Positions 27,713 to 37,209 of a DNA stretch of 64,000 nucleotides are shown here, in pieces. A program made the position numbers and the translations under genes. The DNA comes from Sphaerulina vaccinii (lineage: Eukaryota > Ascomycota > Dothideomycetes > Mycosphaerellales > Mycosphaerellaceae): contig JAKUDP010000003.1 in assembly GCA_022570795.1 (NCBI GenBank), positions 2,693,001 to 2,757,000 of the forward strand. The letters are read 5' to 3'. How positions within the stretch are numbered: position 1 is the first letter of the stretch; the number at the start of each line of letters is the position of its first letter. The notes beneath the pieces were generated by a model. That model saw only the letters and a list, made by a program, of their open reading frames with translations. It did not search any database and was not told the origin of the DNA.

Positions 27713-29827
27713 TCACTTTCTGGGCTCGCTAGTTCCTGGTTCCATAGGTATCCACTCTCCATCCTCATTCCACTTTCCAGCATTCGTATAATCTGCCGTT
27801 CTGCTTCCGGACATATACGCGAACCTGAAGTATTCTGGCAGCACATTGTTCGCTGCATCAACGTGCAAGTCTCTGATATCGACATGTGTCTCCTCCTCTC
27901 CTGGATCATCATCTCCAAAGCCAGGTTCAGGAGCCGTAACACTAGATTCACCACGTCCGAGTCGATGTCTCTTCCAAGTCCAAGTATAGTTCCCAGTACC
28001 TACAATTCCATCGCCATCCCAGTAGGACTGATCATCTTGATAGCCACGGAAGCGCTCGACGTCATTGACGAGGACCGAGATGCCATCGTAGGTAGCAGAG
28101 AGCTTTCCATCGAATACTGGAAGGGATCCAAGACTGAAAGTAATGTTCTTTGCTCCGATAGCCAGAACACTGATCGCTGGTAACAGACTGCCTGAAGCAG
28201 TGCCTTTGAGGATATCGGCAGGCAGCTCTACGATAGATGCGAAACCCCAGCGCGCGACGCCGTTGATGAAGAGGCCGAGAAGGAGTCCTTGGTAGACCAG
28301 ACTTGGTCGATTCTGAAAGCTCGTGCCTGGTAGCAAAAGAAGCCCAAGTATGTAGTGATGGATTCTCAAATCGAGGCCAGGTATGGCGAGAAGGATCAGT
28401 ATAGCCAGGATGAACAGTCCGTAGATGGCGAGATATCGAGGCATACGTCCTTCGACGCGGAAAGCCCAAGCTTGTCCCAAGGCGATGAAGAATATTGTTA
28501 GCACAATTATGATTAGAGCTGGCACAGCTCCCGGCTGTGCTTTCAGATCGTGGGCCGTGAGTCGCTGTATCGGGATTCTGTCGAAGGTATAGTTGTTGAG
28601 ACTGCCAACCCAAGCTGGCCCAAGCCAGAGAATTGTCTTTTCGATTTGTGCTGTGAGTCCTGTCAAGCTTCTCTTGCTTGTGAATCGGTATGTCACGTAG
28701 GCGCAGAAGCATGCTGGGAGGAAGCGTCCAAACGCGATGCTGATCAACCCATAATATGTAGTGTTGGCTGGAGGATCGGAGACCAAGGCGACGTGGAAGA
28801 ATAGGGTCACGAATATGCTCCAAAAGTGGACTGCAGCATCTGTAGTGAACAGAGATACAAGTATTGTGAAAATCAATGTCGGAGCCAGAGCAGGCCAGCG
28901 CATGTCCTTGCATTGCGTCTTCGTGCCAGACAAGAAGCCGAACGTGTGTGGGAAGTAGCTGTCGAAGCCGGTGCTTGCTATGCTGTTGCGCTTGACACCC
29001 GGAAATGAGGACTGCTCGCCGGTCAGTGTAAGTACGCCGCAGCCGCCTTCAATATCTCGTATGAAACCAGCATGGACAGCGGAGGCGCAGATGAAGCTGT
29101 CACCACGATAAATGGCGTTGTCTACAATTTCGTCTTCAAAGCCGGTCTGTTCTTCTTTGGGCCCGCCAATGACCAGAGGCTTAAACTCCAATTTGTGATC
29201 GCCAACGTAATGGGAGGGTATCTCTTGCTTATGACAATCTGCTGGACATCGAAAAGCTAAACTTGCGTTTGAGAATGGCCTGCACATGTTACCGTTCAGA
29301 CCACAACCATTGTTATCACCCCAGTATCTCGCAGCGCAACTGAGACGTATAGGCGTTCCATGCCCCGGGATCTGCGCAGCAAACGAGGACTTGTACAGAA
29401 TCAAGGAGAACACAAGCAGCCACGAAGCGATTGCGGCCACCAGCAACCAGAACTTGCGTATCCTGTTTGGCGCATATCGATCCAGCAGGACAATAGGCGC
29501 ACGCTGCACTTTTGGGAAGAAAGGCTGTATACGATATATCCGCGGCGGGTCAGGACCTTTGACCCAGTTCACTATTGCTGCCCAGGTGTTCTTCACCGGC
29601 TTTGGTAGACGATCAACCACCTCATTCTGCAATGTCCGTCGTGCTCGTGCAGGTGAGCGATCGAAGTCGTTGTTGGGCGATCCTGGTCTCAGTGGCGCGT
29701 CTGGTCCGATAGTATCGTTGTCATCATCTTCAGTGTCGGAGGGAGAGTCGCGATATCGATCGTTGTGAGTCGTGTAACCGTTGCTGCTAGAGCTCGAGAG
29801 CTGAGCTTCGTCGTCTGTCGTTGCCAT
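27713..29827 (-). CDS. LCCL domain-containing multi-pass membrane protein
   Basis: 704-residue single-exon membrane protein of a fungal family with unknown function. Residues 1-75 are acidic and Ser-rich. A first helix (LLVAAIASWLLVFSLILY, about 128-146) is followed by an extracytoplasmic LCCL domain at about 160-270, with its cysteine-rich pattern (CAARYWGDNNGCGLNGNMC, FRCPADC) and the signature YRGDSFICASAVHAGFI near its end. About seven to eight further helices follow between roughly 308 and 580, then a soluble tail with WDGDGIVGTGNYTWTWKR and an acidic end. LCCL modules may bind lipid or lipopolysaccharide in other proteins; that role is not shown here. Confidence 0.88.
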   Translation of the reverse strand: MATTDDEAQLSSSSSNGYTTHNDRYRDSPSDTEDDDNDTIGPDAPLRPGSPNNDFDRSPARARRTLQNEVVDRLPKPVKNTWAAIVNWVKGPDPPRIYRIQPFFPKVQRAPIVLLDRYAPNRIRKFWLLVAAIASWLLVFSLILYKSSFAAQIPGHGTPIRLSCAARYWGDNNGCGLNGNMCRPFSNASLAFRCPADCHKQEIPSHYVGDHKLEFKPLVIGGPKEEQTGFEDEIVDNAIYRGDSFICASAVHAGFIRDIEGGCGVLTLTGEQSSFPGVKRNSIASTGFDSYFPHTFGFLSGTKTQCKDMRWPALAPTLIFTILVSLFTTDAAVHFWSIFVTLFFHVALVSDPPANTTYYGLISIAFGRFLPACFCAYVTYRFTSKRSLTGLTAQIEKTILWLGPAWVGSLNNYTFDRIPIQRLTAHDLKAQPGAVPALIIIVLTIFFIALGQAWAFRVEGRMPRYLAIYGLFILAILILLAIPGLDLRIHHYILGLLLLPGTSFQNRPSLVYQGLLLGLFINGVARWGFASIVELPADILKGTASGSLLPAISVLAIGAKNITFSLGSLPVFDGKLSATYDGISVLVNDVERFRGYQDDQSYWDGDGIVGTGNYTWTWKRHRLGRGESSVTAPEPGFGDDDPGEEETHVDIRDLHVDAANNVLPEYFRFAYMSGSRTADYTNAGKWNEDGEWIPMEPGTSEPRK

Positions 29828-30487
29828 TGCGGGTTGATGTCCGTTGCGACCTCCTCGTCCTGCTGGACGCAGCGCGTGCTATTGATGCATTGTATCGACT
29901 AAGATCGTCGCCAAATCGATGCGACCACGCCTAAGTCGTCTTTGATGCGATCGCAGGCAGAGATGATGTGGACGATGATCAAGCAATTGGCCTCGTCAAC
30001 AAGACCCACTTTTACGTGCCAAGAAGACGCGCTTTCTCCCTTTGGCATTCTGTTTCCTCGTTCTTCACTGGTTCATATCGATCCTCTGATTGCAGCCTGC
30101 AATGGAGACTATTTTCGAGGAGGGCATTGTATACCCCGTCACCAGGCAGTCTTCCGACAATGGGGAGTGCTGACATCCCCACCATGGCTGTTCAGAAGTT
30201 ACCCATCCAGTTTGCGGCGTACCAGCGCTGTATTGTGCTTGACAAGAGGCCCATATCGCCATGACCATGGTTGAGTAATGACCACTTCGCAGCCTTTGAT
30301 GTAGAGCCGCTCTGGCGCCTGCTCACTTCTGTTAACCACTTATTCACACAGCACAAATTCCCAGACAGGACTCCTATCTGCTCGACTTGATACCTGGCAA
30401 GCTTCGCAGAACAACATAGGATTACATACTCCTACCAGGTCATCGCCCCACGCTCTTGGATATCGGTTACCCCACAAGGTCTGAATA
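29828..30487. other. spacer between divergent LCCL gene and F-box-like ORF
   Basis: About 660 bp; no gene, repeat or RNA is recognised. Confidence 0.5.
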
Positions 30488-30805
30488 ATGGACTCTCGAT
30501 CCTCGGCCTCGAAAGTGTTCTACACGCCTGAGATTTTGCAAGTCATTATAAGCCAGCTGAGCCTACGCGAAGTCCTTAATGCAATCGGAGCTCATCCACG
30601 CGTTCTGGAAGTTATCAAGCTCTTTTCCCATCTACGACGAAAGTTCTACCTCGAAGTTGACCCAGCTCTAAACTTCAAGAAGGAGCTCAACAGACTTAAC
30701 CCCTTATTCCTGGATCTGGCAGAGGAAATTGGCTGGAGTGAGCTGTCTCTTCGCTCGTACTATCACATGAGGACCATCAGACATGGTACGATTTTTTCGC
30801 GTTGA
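30488..30805 (+). CDS. short F-box-like hypothetical protein
   Basis: 105-residue frame starting MDSRSSASKVFYTPEILQVI. The segment TPEILQVIISQLSLREVLNA, followed by AIGAHPRVLEVIK, resembles the degenerate F-box start of fungal proteins that recruit substrates to SCF ubiquitin ligases. The frame ends soon after and the usual second half is missing. A second frame just downstream (about 30,783-31,061) contains PSWYKDLATEMLWAQPYGSA, which looks like the missing part. I could not find a convincing intron joining them, so the gene may be truncated or frameshifted. Confidence 0.5.
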   Translation: MDSRSSASKVFYTPEILQVIISQLSLREVLNAIGAHPRVLEVIKLFSHLRRKFYLEVDPALNFKKELNRLNPLFLDLAEEIGWSELSLRSYYHMRTIRHGTIFSR

Positions 30806-31285
30806 TCGGTTCTTTTGTAGTAGAAGCGATAAGTCTCCTGGTCTCGCACGACACAATCGAGGTACTCGCACTCCAAGCTGGTACAAAGACCTGGCAACGG
30901 AGATGCTGTGGGCTCAACCTTATGGATCCGCACAGATTTACATTAACGATCGCTTACTACCATACGCCGCTTCGACAAAATTGCAAGCTCTCGAGGGACG
31001 CGTTTCTGTTGCAAAGGCAATCGCGATACTGGATCAGCTGCACGAACTTCACTGTAGGTAGCGTCGCAATGGTGGCACATCCTTATGGGATTGCTGGACC
31101 TTGGATGATGCCTCAGCGTAGATGTGTACCAACGGAAGCATGAAAGTCACATAATTGGAGCTTTGTGCCCATCCAGCTTGGCGCACACATCGTACATTGT
31201 GGCTTTACACTTCAAACCTCTCTGCAGGACTTCGAGAGCAGTACTTTCATTAATGGAGATATTCATCGGATCTGTCAAGCTCGTC

Positions 31286-32041
31286 ATGCCTCCGCCTCCA
31301 CACACGCAGAATAGGGTAGCAAGTGCGCCCAGACGCGTTAAGACAGGCTTTCTGGACTTACCAGGAGAACTGAGAAATAAAATCTACAAAGAATATGTCC
31401 CTAGCGATAATACAGTCCACGACATCATCTTCGAGCAATACCGCCCCGACTGGGATCATGTACATCCACTCATTGCAAAAGAGATCAACAGCATCTACGG
31501 TCAGGTTCAAAGCTTGCGAAATGTCGTCCTCGATGCACGATGCATCCCTCTGGCACAAGCTGTTGTAAGGTGGCAGCAATGGCAAGCAGGATTGAGTCCC
31601 AGGTCTGCCAGAGAGATCGAAGTACTTCACTTCAAATTTCCGAAGTACACGATGCGGTTCGATTTCACTTATGAGGCACCCTGTTGTTCAAATCTGCCCG
31701 GATGTCCGAACATGGTGCTTTGCATCTCAAGCGAGCTTCGCCTGGAGCCTGGTGCTGTCAACTGGGTCAACAAATCTTGCGATACTCAGTCCGTTGAGCA
31801 CGCAATGAACACAGTACTGCGCCTTTCACGAGTTCCCTTTTCGGACAAAGAACACGTGCATGTTGCCATTAATGCACTCGGGAGATGGGCTTTCAGGCAG
31901 AACTGCATACTACATTGTTTCCAACTATTTGGTCCGAGCATACTGCGACAGATTCTTCAGGATGCATTCGGCTTTGACACGATCGATGCGCATATGCGGC
32001 GTTGCGAGACATGCGCAATACCCGATATTCGTGGGCTTTGA
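31286..32041 (+). CDS. F-box-like fungal protein, tandem paralogue 1
   Basis: 251-residue hypothetical protein. The start MPPPPHTQNRV is followed by KTGFLDLPGELRNKIYKEY, the LPxELRNxIY opening common in expanded fungal F-box-like families of unknown function. The paralogue at 32,255 shares this opening plus QVQSLRNVVLDAR, a WQQWQ-type motif and a Cys-x-x-Cys near the C-terminus (RRCETCAIPD here, GCGKCAWV there). Upstream in-frame Mets at 31,124 and 31,253 would add residues without a shared match, so they are not used. Confidence 0.65.
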   Translation: MPPPPHTQNRVASAPRRVKTGFLDLPGELRNKIYKEYVPSDNTVHDIIFEQYRPDWDHVHPLIAKEINSIYGQVQSLRNVVLDARCIPLAQAVVRWQQWQAGLSPRSAREIEVLHFKFPKYTMRFDFTYEAPCCSNLPGCPNMVLCISSELRLEPGAVNWVNKSCDTQSVEHAMNTVLRLSRVPFSDKEHVHVAINALGRWAFRQNCILHCFQLFGPSILRQILQDAFGFDTIDAHMRRCETCAIPDIRGL

Positions 32042-32254
32042 ACTGAATTGGTAAAGATGCAATGATGCGCCAGGGAGAGCGTGACAGCCAACAACAGTCT
32101 TTTTGGTACTGCTCGACGACTACCTCAGGCTAGCAGACTTCTGAATAGACTTCGCATAACGTGGCTTCTCATGTTCAAAAATTTCGACTCTCAGATAGTG
32201 ATCCCTATCACCCCACGAACTCGATGCCCAATTCATCACAGCTCTAGAACAACC

Positions 32255-33031
32255 ATGTCTCACCAAATACCAGCGCAACTCACAACAAGTATGGCCACTG
32301 TCCGGGACCAAGTCAAGACTGGCTTCTTCGACCTACCACGAGAACTGAGAGACATGATTTACAAGGAATATCTTCTTATCGACAACGAATACCACATCAT
32401 ACTCGAGCAACAAAAGCGCGAACTCGCCCTGGTGAATCCATGCATCGCGCAAGAACTTCAGGAGATCCCGCGTCAAGTGCAAAGCCTTCGCAAAGTCGTC
32501 TTGGACGCCCGTCATCTGCCAAAAGAGCAGATCGTGCCGGAATGGCAAAAGTGGCAGAAATCTCTGGATGACACGATGGCAGCGGAGATCGTACATATGC
32601 GGTTCGAGTTCCAGGAGTACTGCGTTGAGGTGGAGATCAAATTCCTCCCATCTATCACATCACCTGCATATTGGCGAGGATGCAATCACAATGTTCTCTC
32701 CTACACCATTCGTGTTCACCGTGATCCGGATTCGACTACCCGGCTCAGCGAAACAGCCCACTTCAAGGAACGATTGGGTCCCAAACGTGACGCTTATATT
32801 ATTACGTTTGTTATCGGATCTTTACTTGATCGCATTCGGTATATCGGAGCTTGGGCCCTTATGACCGAGGGTAGCTTCCACCATCTGGAGAGTAGTGGCT
32901 TTTCGAGAGGGCTGGCATTCGACGTCGAAATGTGCGAAGATGCGGAAGTACAGAAGCATATCTTGGGATGCGGAAAATGCGCTTGGGTGCGGCCTATGAT
33001 CAGTTGGTTAAACTTCGAGTATGGCAAGTAA
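32255..33031 (+). CDS. F-box-like fungal protein, tandem paralogue 2
   Basis: 258-residue protein starting MSHQIPAQLTTSM. It shares with the preceding gene KTGFFDLPRELRDMIYKEY, QVQSLRKVVLDAR, WQKWQ and a terminal CGKC motif, so the two arose by tandem duplication and have since diverged widely. Only about 210 bp separate them. Function is unknown. The longer in-frame version from 32,081 lacks conserved upstream sequence. Confidence 0.68.
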   Translation: MSHQIPAQLTTSMATVRDQVKTGFFDLPRELRDMIYKEYLLIDNEYHIILEQQKRELALVNPCIAQELQEIPRQVQSLRKVVLDARHLPKEQIVPEWQKWQKSLDDTMAAEIVHMRFEFQEYCVEVEIKFLPSITSPAYWRGCNHNVLSYTIRVHRDPDSTTRLSETAHFKERLGPKRDAYIITFVIGSLLDRIRYIGAWALMTEGSFHHLESSGFSRGLAFDVEMCEDAEVQKHILGCGKCAWVRPMISWLNFEYGK

Positions 33032-33272
33032 GGCGGGCTGCGATCGAGTCAGAAGTGCAGCATTGCAGCGGCATAAGGGTTAGAAGTCTCGACATGTTAA
33101 GCAGGCGACGGAAGTGGTTGAGCTGAGCTTGCGCTGTTCTGTATCTATTTCGTATCTGTCGCTGTATGTCGTAGAAGCTTATCTGCAGCTCCAGTCAATA
33201 TGATGCTGCTTCACGGGAAGATCTTCAAATACAGTTCTTACATTTACACAAAGTAGTATAAGCCAACAGATC

Positions 33273-35201
33273 TCACGAGTCCTGGAACATATGCGTTGGA
33301 ATATTGTAGTCAGCGTAGTCCATATGCACGAATGCTCGATCGACTGTACACAATAAAGTTAGCATCACTTACATCAACACCGTTTTCATCAAGTTAGACT
33401 TACCACTCGGCACACTCTCTAATACATATTGCAATGACTCTCCCAGATCGTGCGAATCTCTCAGAGAAATCTCCTCGTCTAACACAATATCCACTTCCAC
33501 ATTCAGCTTATCACCAGAATGATACGCCTGTAGTCCCTGAATCTTCTGAATCGTCTTTGCGAACCTCATAGTCAAGTACAACAAGATATTTCTCTCATCT
33601 GCGCTAGCAGAAGCTCCTGTCAAGTTCCGAATATGCTCGTTGGCAGTCCGGCTCCAGTTTACAATCACGTAAAGAGACAGAGCGATACCGCCGACCGGGT
33701 CCAACCACCAGATGTTCGCGTAGTAGCCCACGAGAGGGAAGATGATGGAGAAAGTGTTGAAGACCACATCGGTCATTGCGTCTTGTGCCAAGGCCTGGAC
33801 TGAGCTGTTCTTAATCAGGCGACACCAGGCCCAGCAGGCGCCTTTGATGGCTACAGTGGATGCCATGATTGCGATGGCGGAGTTGGTGAGTTGTACTGGT
33901 TCGTGATTGCCGTTTGTCAAGCTTGAGAAAGCTTCCCACATGACTTGTATGAAGGCTGTGATCATGATTACGGAGAAGACGAGGACTCCTACTGGTTCGA
34001 GACGTCGGCGGCCGATTGGGTAGGCGTATTGATCTGTTCGGGAGATGAGGCGGGTTGTAATGCCTACGATGGCAGTGGAGAGGAAGTCGAGCGCAGCGTC
34101 TACCAAGGAGGCCAGTACCGAAACGGAAGAGGACAAGATGACGACTATGATCTTCATGACCAGGAGGGCGCTGTTTGCGATGAGATTCACAATGATGGCG
34201 ACTGTGACGATTCGTGATTGGGAAGAATGTTCTTCTTCCAGTTCCAGATCCGGTGGCATTTCCTGGGCCTCGAGATCGCTATCGCTGGACAGAAGAGGTT
34301 CTGCCTCAGCCTCATTATTATCGTCATTGGCATTCTTGTTGGCACTGGTGCTTCGATTCGCCTTCTTCACATTATACAAGTCTTTCGTTCTGTTGATCCT
34401 CTGTGGTGGTCTCTGTCCATTCGGCACAGCATCATCATCCGCAAAGAGACTGTCCTGCGAACCGGCGCGCTCGTGATAGATGTGCGATGGACCAAACTCT
34501 TCACTACTTTCGTCGATCGTCTCTGGCATATCGTCTTGCCATGACGTCTTCTTGATTGCAGACCGAGTCTGTGGCTGATGGTATTCCTGGATCAGATCGT
34601 GCGGCAGACTGCTGTCCAGCAAGCGATCAATGTACATGTAGTGTTGGATGAGATAGTTGTTGCGCTCATAGTACTTCCGTACAGCCTTCGACTTGATCTT
34701 CTTGAGCTGGTCGTCTGACTTCCAGTACTGCTCCCACTGGTATCGCGGGTTCGTGGACCCGATCAAGCGCTGACTGCGCACTTGAGGAGTGTTGAGGATG
34801 CTCGCGGCATAGCTCATGCGCCTGTCCACACTGTCGCCGCCGCCCCATCCTGCCGCAGAGGTATGCCCAATCTCCAGCCCATCCTGACTCCCCTCGCTGT
34901 CCTTGCGTTGTCGTAGCATTGGCATTTCAGCGGCTGTAATGGAATTATGCCGCACATTCCATCCGCCTTTCCGGGTGAGGTTCACGCTGGATCGCGACTG
35001 TATGATGGAAGGCAAGTGTGACCCGCGCGTCGAGTAGGGCGACGGCGACGGCGACGCGCCTCCATCGGCGTTCGTGTGCAGCACATCGGAGTGGTTCAAA
35101 GGGAGGAAGTTGCGGTACTGGCTGTTGGGACGGTTGTCGGCGTTGTGAGACTGCGTTCGAGCCAGTCGATCGTCGTCCGGTAGTGATACATGGGCGCACA
35201 T
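33273..35201 (-). CDS. cation diffusion facilitator, probable Mn2+ transporter
   Basis: 622-residue CDF transporter. Exon 1 is 35,201-33,404; a 60-nt intron (GTAAGT, branch point TGCTAAC, GTACAG) joins exon 2, 33,343-33,273, giving the conserved end VDRAFVHMDYADYNIPTHM. Without splicing this end is lost. Residues 1-330 are a long polar N-terminal region. Six helices follow with metal-site motifs DAALD in the second helix and DAMTD in the fifth. Zn-CDFs usually have HxxxD in these sites, whereas Mn-CDFs have DxxxD, so manganese is the likely substrate. The C-terminal cytoplasmic domain is present. Likely membrane: Golgi, vacuole or ER, as in fungal homologues. Confidence 0.88.
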
Positions 35202-35600
35202 GGTGATTTCTAGAGCTCTAGAGCTCGTCGATGATTATCGAAAGAGTGACATGTGTGTGAAGCAGAAAGATTGGGACTGCCCACGTGCTTGGAGCTTTGA
35301 ACTTTGTTTGTTTGACTGTGATTGGAGGTGATCGACATGCTTCTGGAACACGGACCGACTCGAACAGTGTGGAGCACTTCCGCGGCGTTTCTTCCTCACA
35401 TTCACTTCATGTTTCATGCACGACAGTGATATTAATATCCTACCTCCTCTTCCATAGTGACGTTCTGGACTGCCATGTCCTGGCTTTGACAGCCAGACGA
35501 AGGAGCTGCGACATTAGATACCTCCGTAGCCCGAGGCCGGTGTGGGCATGTAGCGCCACAATGCGCAGACTGCGAGCCCCATCGCCACCCACAAATATCC
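35202..35600. other. spacer with no recognised feature
   Basis: About 400 bp between the CDF start and the stop of the next minus-strand gene; nothing definable. Confidence 0.5.
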
Positions 35601-36650
35601 TCAGCCTGTAAGGAGCTTGTTGATAGGCCAGCATATGAGTTGCAATAGCAAGGACAGTGGCAGCAGCCCGAGAGCACCGACAGAAATCAGCCCAACATCT
35701 GCAAGGTGATAATAACGTTTCCAGCCTGTCGCATCTTTCATCTGTGTACGACACCATTGCTTGTACTGCGGCCAGCTGTTCAAGGAGATAGCAAAAGCCT
35801 GAATGGGTACTAGCACAACCACATACGCCACGAGCGCAGCCGGTGCACCAACTAGAATGCATACGACACCAAGCCCCTCAGATATGGCTTCCGATGGATG
35901 TCTCCACGTGAGACAGTAGTTCGAGCACTTATGCTCAAAGCAGACTTCAACGCTGATGTTTTTGCGAGCGAGGCGTGTGACCGTTGCCACTGTACGGCAG
36001 TACTGCTCAAGGTTGCGCACTATACGCGCTTGCCTCGTGGCCATGTCACAGGTGGGATAGGGGCAATCATGCTCGGGCATATGCCACGGATTCTTCCCTG
36101 AACCGTTAGACAGAATGCGTGTCTCGGTCCGACATGTACTCTCCAAGAAGATCTTGGTATGAAGCCGGATGTGCTTCTTCTCCTGGGTGCCGCAGATGTC
36201 GCTGTGTCGATCGACGAACCTGCGAAGCTGCCACAGCTCACTTCCACCCGATGGATCATTCATCATGCTCGATTCAAGCTTAGACAACCAATCGTCCTCG
36301 CCTGCTCTGTTCGTCACGACTTCTCTCAGGAACGGCGCTGCACGAAAGATCGCAAGCCTCTCTTTGAGAGGCTGCTTCCACACTTTATCGTCGAGGAGAA
36401 CATGTTCCACGCCAGTACCTCCGATTTTGACGGGATTTTGGCAGATCCATTGTTCGAGCACTTCCAGGCGTAGCTCCAGAGGGAGCTCAGAGATACGTTC
36501 GTTGAGGCGCTCTTGTGATCTTTTCTTACGCACTCTTGAGTTCACCTTTTCACGCAAGTGCTCCCAGTATGTTCTCGAGAAGACGCGAGGTTTATTCCTC
36601 AGGCCTTTCGAAACCGACATGTTGAGCGGTGAGGCTGGCACCCCTGGCAT
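35601..36650 (-). CDS. hypothetical membrane protein with F-box-like N-terminus
   Basis: 349-residue protein not assigned to a known family. The N-terminus is basic. ISELPLELRLEVLEQWICQ at about 53-71 resembles the F-box-like openings of the other ORFs nearby. A Cys/His group (PEHDCPYPTCDMATRQ and CFEHKCSNYC) could bind metal. Two hydrophobic stretches close the protein: LGVVCILVGAPAALVAYVVV and VGLISVGALGLLPLSLLL. The combination of an F-box-like start with two membrane helices is unusual. A start at Met11 (36,620) is possible. Confidence 0.6.
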   Translation of the reverse strand: MPGVPASPLNMSVSKGLRNKPRVFSRTYWEHLREKVNSRVRKKRSQERLNERISELPLELRLEVLEQWICQNPVKIGGTGVEHVLLDDKVWKQPLKERLAIFRAAPFLREVVTNRAGEDDWLSKLESSMMNDPSGGSELWQLRRFVDRHSDICGTQEKKHIRLHTKIFLESTCRTETRILSNGSGKNPWHMPEHDCPYPTCDMATRQARIVRNLEQYCRTVATVTRLARKNISVEVCFEHKCSNYCLTWRHPSEAISEGLGVVCILVGAPAALVAYVVVLVPIQAFAISLNSWPQYKQWCRTQMKDATGWKRYYHLADVGLISVGALGLLPLSLLLQLICWPINKLLTG

Positions 36651-37209
36651 CGCTCCAGATTTATCCCGGCGCTGATCGATCTTGCTGGAATTTAATGTGC
36701 GTGGCTCGGTGGAGAAAGTAGAGATCGTGGGAGTGGAGACTTGTAGGCGCTAGCCGGCACTTGGCAACGTTAGCGCTTTACTTTCAGCTTCACTTGCTGA
36801 CGACCACACGACGTATAGACCTCACTCACAAAACACGGATACTCGTCTCTACCAAATGGTCGAGAGGAGCTCTGCAGCACGGGACCGTCGCGATGGCTTG
36901 AAAGCACCGGCGGCGTCTGCATAAGACCCTCTGGCCACATCTCATCGCCCTAGAATCTCGCCACCAACACATCAGCCAAGCAACCAGCGCGCCGCTCGCA
37001 TTGCGATGCCATCAATCACGGACTTCAGAGAAGACAACACTGTCTCTCACTCGGACACCTCACCTGGCTCAATCAAAGTGAGATTGATCGAAACACGAAT
37101 CACACACGCAAAAGCATTGGGCACTGGAACAGAAGAAGAAGACTGATAATTTGTGAGTGCGAACCAGTTCATTATTGTTATCATACATGTATGCGTTGCG
37201 GCGATCATA
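36651..37209. other. spacer with no recognised feature
   Basis: About 560 bp; no gene or RNA recognised. It would hold the 3' end of the kinase-like gene on the minus strand. Confidence 0.45.

Noticed and set aside
30783..31061. Second exon of the short F-box-like gene
   Set aside because: The frame looks suitable, but no GT-AG intron with a branch point and correct phase joins it to 30,488-30,785, so it was not merged.
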